From positions 1 to 5,757 of the forward strand of contig CAMWVZ010000070.1 of the NCBI GenBank assembly GCA_947177845.1: DNA of 5,757 bases, written 5' to 3'. The translations under genes were made by a program, and so were the position numbers. Origin of the DNA: an uncultured Bacteroidales bacterium. GTDB lineage: Bacteria; Bacteroidota; Bacteroidia; Bacteroidales; P3. The notes under the pieces are model-generated. The model had not been told where the DNA came from. It did not search any database and was given only the letters and a program-made list of their open reading frames with translations. Shown here one piece after another: positions 1 to 5,757 of the stretch (positions are counted from its first letter, which is position 1; each line of letters begins with the position of its first letter).

Positions 1-680
1 GTGCCCACCTCGAAACTACGGATAGACACCACTTTATCGTCGTCGAACTCGATGCGGAACGGCAACTCGTCCGAAAACGAGAACACGTCTACGATGCCGC
101 CCCGCAAGGCATATTCGCCCGGAGAGGCCACGAATTCCACCTGACGGAAGTGGTATTGGTCGAAAAATTCGCTCAGAAAGTCTTGGGAAAGGTTCTCGTT
201 CACATGGATGCGCACGGCCATGGAAGTGAGCTGCACGGTGTTTATCACCTTCTCGCTCAGGGCTTCCGGATAGGTCACCACGCGCAGCCCCTTCTGCCCC
301 GAGCGCAGTTTCTCCAGCACTTCGGTGCGCGTGAGCACGTTGGCGTTGTCCACTTTCTCGGTGTCGTAGGGATGTTTGTAGGACGAGGGATAAAAGAGGG
401 TCCGCTTGGCTTTCGTGCCGCCTTCGGGATTTTCGCCCGAAAGTTTCTCGAGGTCGTTGCAGAAATAGGCGGCCTTCTCGCGGTCGGCAAGAATAAAAAG
501 CTGGTTTTCTTCAAAATGTTGCGATATAACCTGCGCCACCACCGCCTGCCCCGAACCGACAAGGCCTTTGAGGACGAAAACATCGCCGTCCATTCCCTGC
601 GGGCGGGCGTCTATCCGCGCCAGCACCGGTTTGAGACGTGCGTCCCCCTCGTATATCGAAAGCAAATCTTCTCTCTGCAC
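1..680 (-). CDS. mfd: Transcription-repair coupling factor Mfd, N-terminal part (3' end outside window)
   Basis: Mfd is a cytoplasmic DNA translocase that removes RNA polymerase stalled at DNA lesions and recruits the UvrA excision-repair machinery. Reading the minus strand from a GTG at 680 gives 226 codons without a stop to the window edge, about the first fifth of a protein usually near 1,100 residues. Only the UvrB-like N-terminal module is present. It shows LFYPSS at 95-100, the RTEVLEKL region at 118-125, VVTYPEALSEKV at 134-145, and the Mfd signature PGEYALRGGIVDVF at 187-200. Residues 39-45 (GLVGSGQ) sit where UvrB has its Walker A loop; in Mfd this module is known to have lost ATPase activity. 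The GTG start is preferred because the resulting start, QREDLLSIY, fits the family's N-terminus. The next in-frame ATG is codon 30, and a -7-like box lies just upstream. The RNA polymerase-interacting and helicase domains would be beyond the left edge. Confidence 0.93.
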   Translation of the reverse strand, partial: MQREDLLSIYEGDARLKPVLARIDARPQGMDGDVFVLKGLVGSGQAVVAQVISQHFEENQLFILADREKAAYFCNDLEKLSGENPEGGTKAKRTLFYPSSYKHPYDTEKVDNANVLTRTEVLEKLRSGQKGLRVVTYPEALSEKVINTVQLTSMAVRIHVNENLSQDFLSEFFDQYHFRQVEFVASPGEYALRGGIVDVFSFSDELPFRIEFDDDKVVSIRSFEVG

Positions 681-704
681 GTTGTGTGAATTAGAACAAG
701 GGAG

Positions 705-712
705 CAAATGTA
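705..712 (-). promoter_or_regulatory. Candidate -7 box of the mfd promoter
   Basis: On the minus strand these bases read TACATTTG, an exact match to the Bacteroidota -7 consensus TAnnTTTG. A transcript would start near 698 and leave a leader of about 18 nt before the GTG at 680, which supports that start choice. No TTG or TTTG is seen at the usual -33 distance (about 732-735), so the promoter is only half supported. Confidence 0.5.
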
Positions 713-746
713 ATATTTTGGCTTGGAATTTTCGGGCGCCGCCCTA

Positions 747-776
747 TTGCGGATATCGGCAAAAATGATAGTTTTG
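747..776 (+). promoter_or_regulatory. Candidate promoter of the trkA-trkH operon
   Basis: TAGTTTTG at 769-776 matches the Bacteroidota -7 consensus TAnnTTTG exactly. A TTG at 747-749 lies 19 nt upstream, which fits the usual spacing to the -33 element. Transcription would begin near 783, giving a leader of about 50 nt before the trkA ATG at 833. The -7 box overlaps an inverted repeat (759-777). This is the best-supported promoter in the window, but it is assigned by motif only. Confidence 0.6.
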
Positions 777-777
777 C
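759..777. repeat. Inverted repeat GCAAAA-N7-TTTTGC over the trkA -7 box
   Basis: Two perfect 6-bp arms, GCAAAA at 759-764 and TTTTGC at 772-777, are separated by 7 bp. The right arm covers most of the trkA -7 box. The symmetry and position would suit a repressor operator. However, half of the right arm is the promoter consensus itself, so part of the symmetry could be coincidental. No regulator is encoded nearby. Confidence 0.4.
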
Positions 778-782
778 AGGCT

Positions 783-811
783 TTTTTCCGAGGCCTTTGT
801 TTCGGAGGGAA
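783..811 (+). promoter_or_regulatory. Possible hairpin in the trkA leader
   Basis: TCCGA at 787-791 pairs with TCGGA at 802-806 around a 10-nt loop. With G-U wobble pairs the stem can extend outward through the T run at 782-786 and GGGAA at 807-811. It would form at the very 5' end of the predicted trkA-trkH mRNA. It is not a clear terminator, because the T run precedes the stem, and it matches no riboswitch class I recognise. Confidence 0.25.
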
Positions 812-832
812 GACGCATAACCCCGCTACCTT

Positions 833-2173
833 ATGAAAATTGTCATAGCCGGTGCGGGAGGGGTGGGCTCGCATTTGGCCAACCTGCTCTCGCGCGAAAA
901 GCACGATATCGTTCTCATCGACCCCGATGAATCCAAGCTCGAGGCACCGGGAAGCCGACTGGACCTGCTCACCTACAACGCTTCGGCCACCTCCATTCAG
1001 ACGCTGAAGGACGCCGGGGCGGGCTCGGCCGACTTGGTGATAGCCGTCACCACCGATGCCAGCCGCAACCTCACTATCTGCATGTTGGCGCATACGTTGG
1101 GGGCCAAGAAGACCGTGGCGCGTATCGACAATGCCGAATATCTCAACTCCCGCTATCAAAGCTACTTCAAGGGCATGGGCATCGATTCGCTCATCTACCC
1201 CGAACGCCTTGTGGCGCAGGAAATCGCCGACTCCATGAAAATGAGCTGGGTGCGGCAATCGTGGGAATTTCACGACGGCGCGCTCGAGCTCATCGGGGTC
1301 AAGGTGCGTCAGAATGCGCTTATCCTCAATCAGAAACTAAAGGATTTGGGTTCCAACGACCTGCCCTTTCATGTGGTGGCCATCAAGCGTCGCGGCCGCA
1401 CCCTCATTCCCCGGGGCAACGATATGATTTTGGCGGGCGATTTGGTCTATTTCATGACCATGCAGAAAAACCTGACGCAGATTCACGACCTCTGCGGCAA
1501 GGAAGGCTACGAGGAAATCAAGAACATCACGATTATAGGGGGCGGTGAAGTGGCTGTACAGGCCGCCGAGGTCATCCCCGACCACATGGCTGTCAAAATC
1601 ATAGAAATCAACGAAGACCGAGCCAAACAACTCACCGCGCTGGTCAACGACCGCATCATGGTGATTCACGGCGACGGGCGCGATATGAGCCTCTTGGTGG
1701 AGGAAGACATCAAGAAGACGCAGGCTTTCGTGGCGCTCACGGGCAATGCCGAAACCAATATCCTGGCGTGTCTGGCGGCCAAGCGCATGGGCGTGCGCAA
1801 GACGGTGGCCATGGTGTCGAACTTCGACTATGTGGATATGGCCGAGAGCCTCGACATCGGTACCATCATCAACAAGAAGACCGTGGCGGCGGGGCATATC
1901 TATCAGATGATGCTCGACGCCGACGTCTACAACCTCAAGCGGCTCACCGTGTCGTCGGCCGACGTGGTGGAATTTATCGCCGGTCCGAAAGCCCGCGCCA
2001 CCAACAAGGAAATCAACGATTTGGACTTACCCGAAGGCGCCACCATCGGCGGTCTGGTGCGCAACGGCGAGGGTATTCTCGCCAGCGGCTCCACGCGCAT
2101 CGAGGAGGGCGACAGCGTGGTGGTCTTCTGTGTCGATATGGATGTGAAGAAGTTAGAGCGTTTCTTTAATTAG
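833..2173 (+). CDS. trkA: Trk system potassium transporter, NAD-binding regulatory subunit TrkA
   Basis: TrkA is the cytoplasmic, peripheral subunit that binds NAD(H)/ATP-type ligands and gates K+ uptake through TrkH. The 446-residue protein has the full tandem layout RCK_N-RCK_C-RCK_N-RCK_C (about 1-135, 145-222, 229-350 and 365-446), the usual TrkA length. The first Rossmann motif is GAGGVG at residues 7-12, with acidic D30 at the end of the second strand. The second is GGGEVA at 236-241, with E258. Other family-like stretches are ACLAAKRMGVRKTVA around 312-326 and AESLDIGTIINKK around 337-349. One oddity is residue 10: homologues I recall usually have Glu or Gln (GAGEVG), whereas this protein has Gly. 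The ATG at 833 places the Rossmann strand directly at the N-terminus, as expected. No Shine-Dalgarno is evident, which is normal for Bacteroidota. The stop is 3 nt before the trkH start, so the two are almost certainly cotranscribed. Confidence 0.96.
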   Translation: MKIVIAGAGGVGSHLANLLSREKHDIVLIDPDESKLEAPGSRLDLLTYNASATSIQTLKDAGAGSADLVIAVTTDASRNLTICMLAHTLGAKKTVARIDNAEYLNSRYQSYFKGMGIDSLIYPERLVAQEIADSMKMSWVRQSWEFHDGALELIGVKVRQNALILNQKLKDLGSNDLPFHVVAIKRRGRTLIPRGNDMILAGDLVYFMTMQKNLTQIHDLCGKEGYEEIKNITIIGGGEVAVQAAEVIPDHMAVKIIEINEDRAKQLTALVNDRIMVIHGDGRDMSLLVEEDIKKTQAFVALTGNAETNILACLAAKRMGVRKTVAMVSNFDYVDMAESLDIGTIINKKTVAAGHIYQMMLDADVYNLKRLTVSSADVVEFIAGPKARATNKEINDLDLPEGATIGGLVRNGEGILASGSTRIEEGDSVVVFCVDMDVKKLERFFN

Positions 2174-2176
2174 TCT

Positions 2177-3643
2177 ATGTTAAACTACAGATTAATAGCG
2201 AAAATTTTAGGCGGCATAGTCTATATAGAAATGGGCTTGCTCTTCGGGTGCACGATTCTTTCGTTCTTCTACGAGGAAAACGATTTGGAGTCTTTCATCC
2301 TCTCCACCCTCGTGGCCTTGGGGCTGGCCATGCTGCTGAACTTCGCCGGCCGCAACGCCTCCAAGGTAATGAGCCGCCGCGACGGCTATATGGTGGTGTG
2401 CCTCACGTGGATTGTCTCCACGCTCGTGGGAATGCTCCCCTATCTGTTTTCGAGCGAGATACCGGGATTCACCAACGCCTTCTTCGAAAGTATGTCGGGC
2501 GTCACCTCCACGGGCAGCACGGTCATGGACAATATCGAATCCTGTCCGCACGCCCTGCTTTTCTGGCGGAGTCTGACCCAATGGATTGGCGGTTTGGGAA
2601 TTATCTTGTTTACCTTGGCTTTGCTTCCGGGCATCAGTATGGGCGGCAACCTCCGCCTTTTCGCCGCCCAATGCACGGGCCCCCTTCAGATGAAGGTGCA
2701 GCCCCGCATCGCCGGCACCGCCAAATGGATTTTCATGGTCTACCTGTTCTTGACCGTGGCCTGCGCCTTCTGTCTCTTCTTTTGGGGGCACATGACGGTT
2801 TTCGACTCCATCAACCACGCTTTCACCTGCATAGGCACCGGAGGCTTCTCCACGCATCAGGACAGCATCGCGTTCTATCACTCCCACGCCATAGAATATA
2901 TTTTGATTGTGTTTATGTTTTTGGCGGGCGTCAACTACAACCTACTCTATTTCTTTGGATTGCGAGGAAAATTCAAGACCCTTTTCAAAGATACCGAATT
3001 CAAGTGGTACACGCTCTTTTTCGTAACGGTGAGCCTGATTTGCGCCCTTTCACTCTACTTCGAAAACGGTTTCAGCATAGAGGAATCGTTGCGCGCCTCG
3101 GCCTTTCAGGTGATTTCCCTGAGCACCAGCACGGGCTACTGCTCCAACGACTATATGCTGTGGGCACCTAAATTGTTGCCTCTCTTGTTTTTGGCTATGT
3201 TCATAGGAGGCTGTTCGGGCTCGTCGGCGGGAGGTTTCAAGACCATTCGGGTGGTGATGTTGCAGAAGCTGGCGCGCAACGAAATCAAGAAAATCATGCA
3301 CCCCAACGCAGTTTTCCCCCTGCGTATCAGCGGACACGTCATCGCCACGCCCGTCAAAATTACGTTGGGCGCTTTCACCGCGCTCTATTTCGCCACCTTT
3401 TTTGCAGGTTGGCTGGCATTTATGTTCTGCGGAGTACCTTTTGAGGAAGCGGCGGTGGGAAGCATCTCCTGCCTCAGCAACATGGGGCCGGGATTGGGTT
3501 CCATGGGGCCCGTCTATTCGTGGAACGGCTTGGGACTCGGCGCCAAATGGGTGGCTTCCCTGCTCATGTTCGTGGGCCGTCTGGAACTGCTGAGCGTCTA
3601 TGTCCTCTTCACCCGCGCCTTCTGGAAAAGCAGCGGGGTGTGA
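2177..3643 (+). CDS. trkH: Trk/Ktr-family potassium transporter, membrane pore subunit TrkH
   Basis: TrkH is the inner-membrane, pore-forming subunit for K+ uptake and works with TrkA, encoded just upstream. The 488 residues match the family's usual length. They form repeated membrane-pore-membrane units plus N-terminal helices starting near residues 10-30 and 39-56. All four pore loops are visible: TSTGST at 110-115, IGTGGFST around 219-226, STSTGY at 316-321 and SNMGPG at 434-439. Each has the filter glycine (about 113, 222, 320 and 437). GGCSGSSAGGFKTIR (344-358) corresponds to the flexible loop in the third repeat's second helix that gates the pore. GRLE at 467-470 carries the conserved Arg (468) of the last helix. 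Pore loops 2 and 3 differ slightly from relatives I recall: GTGG rather than ATGG, and TSTGY rather than TTTGF. The start at 2177 is 3 nt after the trkA stop, suggesting translational coupling. Confidence 0.96.
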   Translation: MLNYRLIAKILGGIVYIEMGLLFGCTILSFFYEENDLESFILSTLVALGLAMLLNFAGRNASKVMSRRDGYMVVCLTWIVSTLVGMLPYLFSSEIPGFTNAFFESMSGVTSTGSTVMDNIESCPHALLFWRSLTQWIGGLGIILFTLALLPGISMGGNLRLFAAQCTGPLQMKVQPRIAGTAKWIFMVYLFLTVACAFCLFFWGHMTVFDSINHAFTCIGTGGFSTHQDSIAFYHSHAIEYILIVFMFLAGVNYNLLYFFGLRGKFKTLFKDTEFKWYTLFFVTVSLICALSLYFENGFSIEESLRASAFQVISLSTSTGYCSNDYMLWAPKLLPLLFLAMFIGGCSGSSAGGFKTIRVVMLQKLARNEIKKIMHPNAVFPLRISGHVIATPVKITLGAFTALYFATFFAGWLAFMFCGVPFEEAAVGSISCLSNMGPGLGSMGPVYSWNGLGLGAKWVASLLMFVGRLELLSVYVLFTRAFWKSSGV

Positions 3644-3678
3644 TTATTTTCCCGCGCCTGTGATTATTTCCATGCGCC
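3639..3678. repeat. 20-bp imperfect tandem duplication spanning the convergent stop codons
   Basis: Unit 1 (3639-3658) is TGTGATTATTTTCCCGCGCC and unit 2 (3659-3678) is TGTGATTATTTCCATGCGCC; 17 of 20 positions agree, with differences at unit positions 12, 14 and 15. The trkH stop TGA (3641-3643) lies in unit 1, and the oxidoreductase stop (TTA on plus, 3664-3666) lies in unit 2. Read on minus, unit 2 encodes the oxidoreductase tail Gly-Ala-Trp-Lys-stop, and unit 1 keeps a decayed copy, Gly-Ala-Gly-Lys-stop. This suggests one shared TGATTA junction was duplicated. Confidence 0.75.
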
Positions 3679-4683
3679 GCGCACCGTATAGATTTTTTCG
3701 ATAACGTCCACCACGGCGAGACCCTCGGTGGCCTTGCAATCGATTTCGGCGCTTTCTTCCAACACATTCACTACGTTTTCAATTACATAGTGATGATTTT
3801 GCGCCGACCCTTTATAGGCGCCGTAGTCGTTGCCGGGATTGGTGGGCGGCAATTCGGGCATCACGTAATCCTTGATGTGGCAGAACTCCACCCTATCCAT
3901 ATACTGACCTCCTATCTTCACGCTGCCCTCGCTTCCCAACACCAAAAGCGAACTCTCCACATTGGCATCGTAGGCCGCCGTGGAATAGTTCAGACTGCCC
4001 ATGCCCCCCTGCACGAAGTCGAAAGACACGATGCCCGAGTCTTCGAAGGCGGTGAGCCCCCGGTGCGTGAAGCTGTCGAAACGGCCTTGCACGTTCCGTA
4101 TATCGCCGAAAAGCCACACCATAATATCAATGAAATGACTGAATTGCGTAAACAGCGTGCCGCCGTCCATATCGGCCGTGCCGTGCCAGTTTCCCGGCGT
4201 GTAGTAGCGGGCGTCGCGATTCCAGAAGCAGTTGAGCTGCACCATTTCAATCTTGCCCAAACGCCCTTCGCGCACAAGATTCTTTATCCATACCGAGGGG
4301 GGTGAATAGCGGTTCTGCATCACGCAAAAGGCCTTCTTTCCCGTTTTCCGCTCGGTTTCCACCACGGCGCGGGCATCGGCCACCGTCAAGGCCATGGGCT
4401 TCTCTATCACCACATGAAAACCTTTTTCCATAATCTCCACGGCAAGAGGCGCATGAAGGCCGTTGGGCACACACAGGCACACCACGTCGATTTCGGGATG
4501 CGCGGAAAGCATCTGCTTGTAATCGTGATGAAAAGGCACTTGATAGGCTTCTATGCCGAGGGTTTCGCGGGGGGCGAGGTCGCAGAGGGCGGCGAGGTGC
4601 GCGCGAGGGTTGCGGGAAATCATCTCCGCATGCCGTTTGCCGATATGTCCGCAGCCTATAACGCCGAAATTTATCATCTTCAT
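3664..4683 (-). CDS. Gfo/Idh/MocA-family NAD(P)-dependent sugar oxidoreductase
   Basis: Members of this family oxidise or reduce a hydroxyl on a sugar, nucleotide sugar or inositol using NAD(P). From the ATG at 4683 the protein has 339 residues. It begins with a Rossmann fold (VIGCGHIGKRH, glycines near 10, 12 and 15), followed by EKP at 94-96, whose Lys 95 is the usual catalytic lysine. The C-terminal substrate domain contains DGGTLFTQFSHFID around 173-186; its His 183 and Asp 186 fit the family's active-site pair. NHHYVIENV lies at about 296-304. The stretch with NCFWNRDARYY and GGQYMDRVEFCHIKDY resembles Bacteroidales proteins annotated as UDP-N-acetylglucosaminuronate 3-dehydrogenase-like (WlbA/WbpB), but that substrate is a guess, and no LPS or glycan genes are adjacent. 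A GTG at 4698 would add five residues, but it lies inside the predicted -7 box. The ATG at 4677 is a third possible start. Confidence 0.9.
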   Translation of the reverse strand: MKMINFGVIGCGHIGKRHAEMISRNPRAHLAALCDLAPRETLGIEAYQVPFHHDYKQMLSAHPEIDVVCLCVPNGLHAPLAVEIMEKGFHVVIEKPMALTVADARAVVETERKTGKKAFCVMQNRYSPPSVWIKNLVREGRLGKIEMVQLNCFWNRDARYYTPGNWHGTADMDGGTLFTQFSHFIDIMVWLFGDIRNVQGRFDSFTHRGLTAFEDSGIVSFDFVQGGMGSLNYSTAAYDANVESSLLVLGSEGSVKIGGQYMDRVEFCHIKDYVMPELPPTNPGNDYGAYKGSAQNHHYVIENVVNVLEESAEIDCKATEGLAVVDVIEKIYTVRGAWK

Positions 4684-4697
4684 GAGCTTGTTCGGCA

Positions 4698-4705
4698 CAA
4701 ATTTA
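4698..4705 (-). promoter_or_regulatory. Candidate -7 box of the oxidoreductase promoter
   Basis: The minus strand reads TAAATTTG, an exact TAnnTTTG match. Transcription would begin near 4691, giving a very short leader of about 8-14 nt to the ATG at 4683 or 4677. The upstream GTG at 4698 overlaps this box, which argues against it as the start. No clear -33 TTTG is seen. Confidence 0.45.
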
Positions 4706-4715
4706 ACGAAAATGC

Positions 4716-4727
4716 CGTAACTTTACG
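4716..4727 (+). promoter_or_regulatory. Candidate -7 region and small palindrome upstream of the DUF4837 gene
   Basis: TAACTTTA at 4718-4725 matches the Bacteroidota -7 consensus TAnnTTTG except at the last base, and would start transcription near 4732, about 15 nt before the ATG at 4747. It lies within a perfect short palindrome, CGTAA-CT-TTACG (4716-4727). No -33 element is seen at the expected distance. This rightward box lies about 12 bp from the leftward -7 box at 4698-4705, so the two promoters share the same 63-bp spacer. Confidence 0.35.
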
Positions 4728-4746
4728 CTCTAATAAATAGCAAATA

Positions 4747-5757
4747 ATGAAAAACTACCTTTCCGCGACGATAATCGCCCTACTCGCGCTCCTCACCCTC
4801 ACCGCCTGCCACCAAGAAGTTTCCGTGTTGCCCGGCTCGGGAGGAAAGACCTGCGAAATCATCGTCATCACCCCCAAAACCACATGGAACGGAAGTGTGG
4901 GCGACAGCATCCGCGCCTATTTCGCTCAGATTCAACCCGCCCTCAACCAACCCGAGCCCCTTTTCAGCCTCGTGCAGATAGACCCGCGCGCGTTCAACGA
5001 GAGCACCATGTTTCAGCACCACCGCAATATCCTGATTGTGGAAATCGACCCCGCCACCCCCGAGCCTAAATTCGAAGCCCGGCAGGATGTGTGGGCCTTC
5101 CCGCAAATCGTGGTCAAGTTCACCGTGCCCGACATCCCCGCCTTCAACACCCTCTATACGCCTCGCAAGCAGCAAATTCTGGCCTTGTTTTACATGAAGG
5201 AATATCAGCGCATTCAAAAAGTCTTTGCCGAAAGCGAACAGACCGACATCACCGAACGCCTCCGTCATCAGTACGGCTTCCGCATGATATTCCCCGACGG
5301 TTTCGCCTTCGCCGACGCCCAAAAGGATTTCGGCTGGATCCGCAAGGAGAGCAAGGACTACGGACAAGGCATCATTTTCAGCGTGCTGCCCTACAAAAGC
5401 GTTCACGATTTTGATTTACAAAATATTTTGAACCAACGCGATGCCATGTGCCGCAACGTGCCCGGCCCCGCCGAAGGTTCGTATATGACCACCGAGCGCC
5501 GTTGGGAGGAATTCTATCCTGTTTCGAAGGTTATAGACCTAAATGGTCTGTATGCCGTCGAGACAAGAGGGTTGTGGAGGCTGGAAGGCGATTTCATGGG
5601 CGGGCCTTTCGTGAATTACCTGATTGCCGACACCGCCCGGGGACGCCTGATTATGGTGGATGCCTATCTCTATTCGCCCCGCAAGCCCAAACGCGACTTG
5701 CTCCTGCAGATGGAAGGCATCGCCCGCAGCTTCAAGCTCTCCCCGCCCGCCATACCC
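4747..5757 (+). CDS. DUF4837-family lipoprotein (3' end outside window)
   Basis: This is an uncharacterised Bacteroidota envelope protein; no function is known to me. The frame stays open for 337 codons from the ATG at 4747 to the window edge. Residues 1-21 form a lipoprotein signal: Lys 2, a hydrophobic run, then lipobox Leu-Thr-Ala-Cys with Cys 21 as the lipidated residue. The residues after it (His-Gln-Glu) do not form the charged outer-surface export signal known from Bacteroidota, so facing the periplasm seems more likely; this is inference. Motifs I associate with DUF4837 run in order: WNGSVGDSI (47-55), RNIL (93-96), DVWAFPQIVV (114-123), DFGWIRK (194-200), PGPAEGSYM (239-247), RGLWRLEGDFMGGPF (274-288) and KRDLLLQMEGI (315-325). 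The last normally lies close to the C-terminus, so only a few residues are probably missing. Arg codons are nearly all CGN except one AGA and one AGG close together at about 5564-5580. Confidence 0.85.
   Translation, partial: MKNYLSATIIALLALLTLTACHQEVSVLPGSGGKTCEIIVITPKTTWNGSVGDSIRAYFAQIQPALNQPEPLFSLVQIDPRAFNESTMFQHHRNILIVEIDPATPEPKFEARQDVWAFPQIVVKFTVPDIPAFNTLYTPRKQQILALFYMKEYQRIQKVFAESEQTDITERLRHQYGFRMIFPDGFAFADAQKDFGWIRKESKDYGQGIIFSVLPYKSVHDFDLQNILNQRDAMCRNVPGPAEGSYMTTERRWEEFYPVSKVIDLNGLYAVETRGLWRLEGDFMGGPFVNYLIADTARGRLIMVDAYLYSPRKPKRDLLLQMEGIARSFKLSPPAIP

Noticed and set aside
734..744. Interrupted palindrome GGGCG-C-CGCCC between mfd and trkA
   Set aside because: It is short and very GC-rich, lies outside the core promoter boxes, and is likely by chance in this composition.
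2207..2887. 226-codon open frame antisense to trkH
   Set aside because: It lies opposite a certain gene, its product is rich in Gly, His, Glu and Arg with no recognisable domain, and such frames are expected opposite GC-rich coding DNA. Other long antisense or shifted frames (150-689 plus, 611-1273 minus, 1337-1897 minus, 2248-3171 plus, 3790-4305 plus, 4780-5406 minus) were rejected for the same reason.
3633..3655. Possible terminator hairpin GCGGG...CCCGC after trkH
   Set aside because: The stem is only 5 bp with a 13-nt loop, it overlaps the end of the coding region, and no T run follows. It is better explained by the tandem duplication.
4696..4698. GTG at 4698 as the oxidoreductase start
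   Set aside because: It overlaps an exact -7 box match (4698-4705), and the extra residues precede the usual start of the Rossmann strand. The ATG at 4683 fits better.
1..5757. Novel defence, mobile or biosynthetic system
   Set aside because: All five genes belong to recognised families, mostly housekeeping. There are no transposase, integrase, toxin, nuclease or repeat-array signatures, and base composition is even along the window.

Overview
This window looks like ordinary chromosomal DNA from a fairly GC-rich member of the Bacteroidota, probably the order Bacteroidales. Three things point there. The proteins read like Bacteroidales versions of their families. The last gene belongs to the Bacteroidota-typical DUF4837 lipoprotein family. 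Intergenic regions carry TAnnTTTG-type -7 boxes, and no gene has a clear Shine-Dalgarno sequence. I cannot name a genus. All similarity calls come from reading and memory; no database search was run.

Layout, left to right. (1) The 5' end of mfd, the transcription-repair coupling factor, lies on the minus strand and runs off the left edge; it begins at a GTG at 680. (2) A divergent intergenic region at 681-832 has a -7-like box facing each gene, an inverted repeat over the rightward -7 box, and a possible leader hairpin. (3) trkA (833-2173) and trkH (2177-3643) form a tight plus-strand pair with 3 bp between them: the NAD-binding regulatory subunit and the ion-conducting subunit of a Trk/Ktr potassium transporter. 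(4) trkH converges with a minus-strand Gfo/Idh/MocA-family NAD(P)-dependent sugar oxidoreductase (3664-4683). A 20-bp imperfect tandem duplication covers both stop codons. (5) A compact 63-bp divergent spacer separates the oxidoreductase from a plus-strand DUF4837 lipoprotein gene (4747 onward), which is still open at the right edge but almost complete.

How the genes work together: only trkA-trkH is a clear functional unit. TrkH forms the membrane pore for K+ uptake and TrkA gates it in response to nucleotides. mfd acts in DNA repair, the oxidoreductase probably in nucleotide-sugar or surface-glycan metabolism, and the DUF4837 protein has no known role. They look like unrelated neighbours. 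No stretch over 300 bases lacks a gene. I found no RNA gene, mobile element, CRISPR array, phage gene or defence gene, and no convincing new system. The items worth a second look are small: the duplicated stop junction, the operator-like repeat at the trkA promoter, substitutions in conserved TrkA and TrkH motifs, and the uncharacterised lipoprotein.
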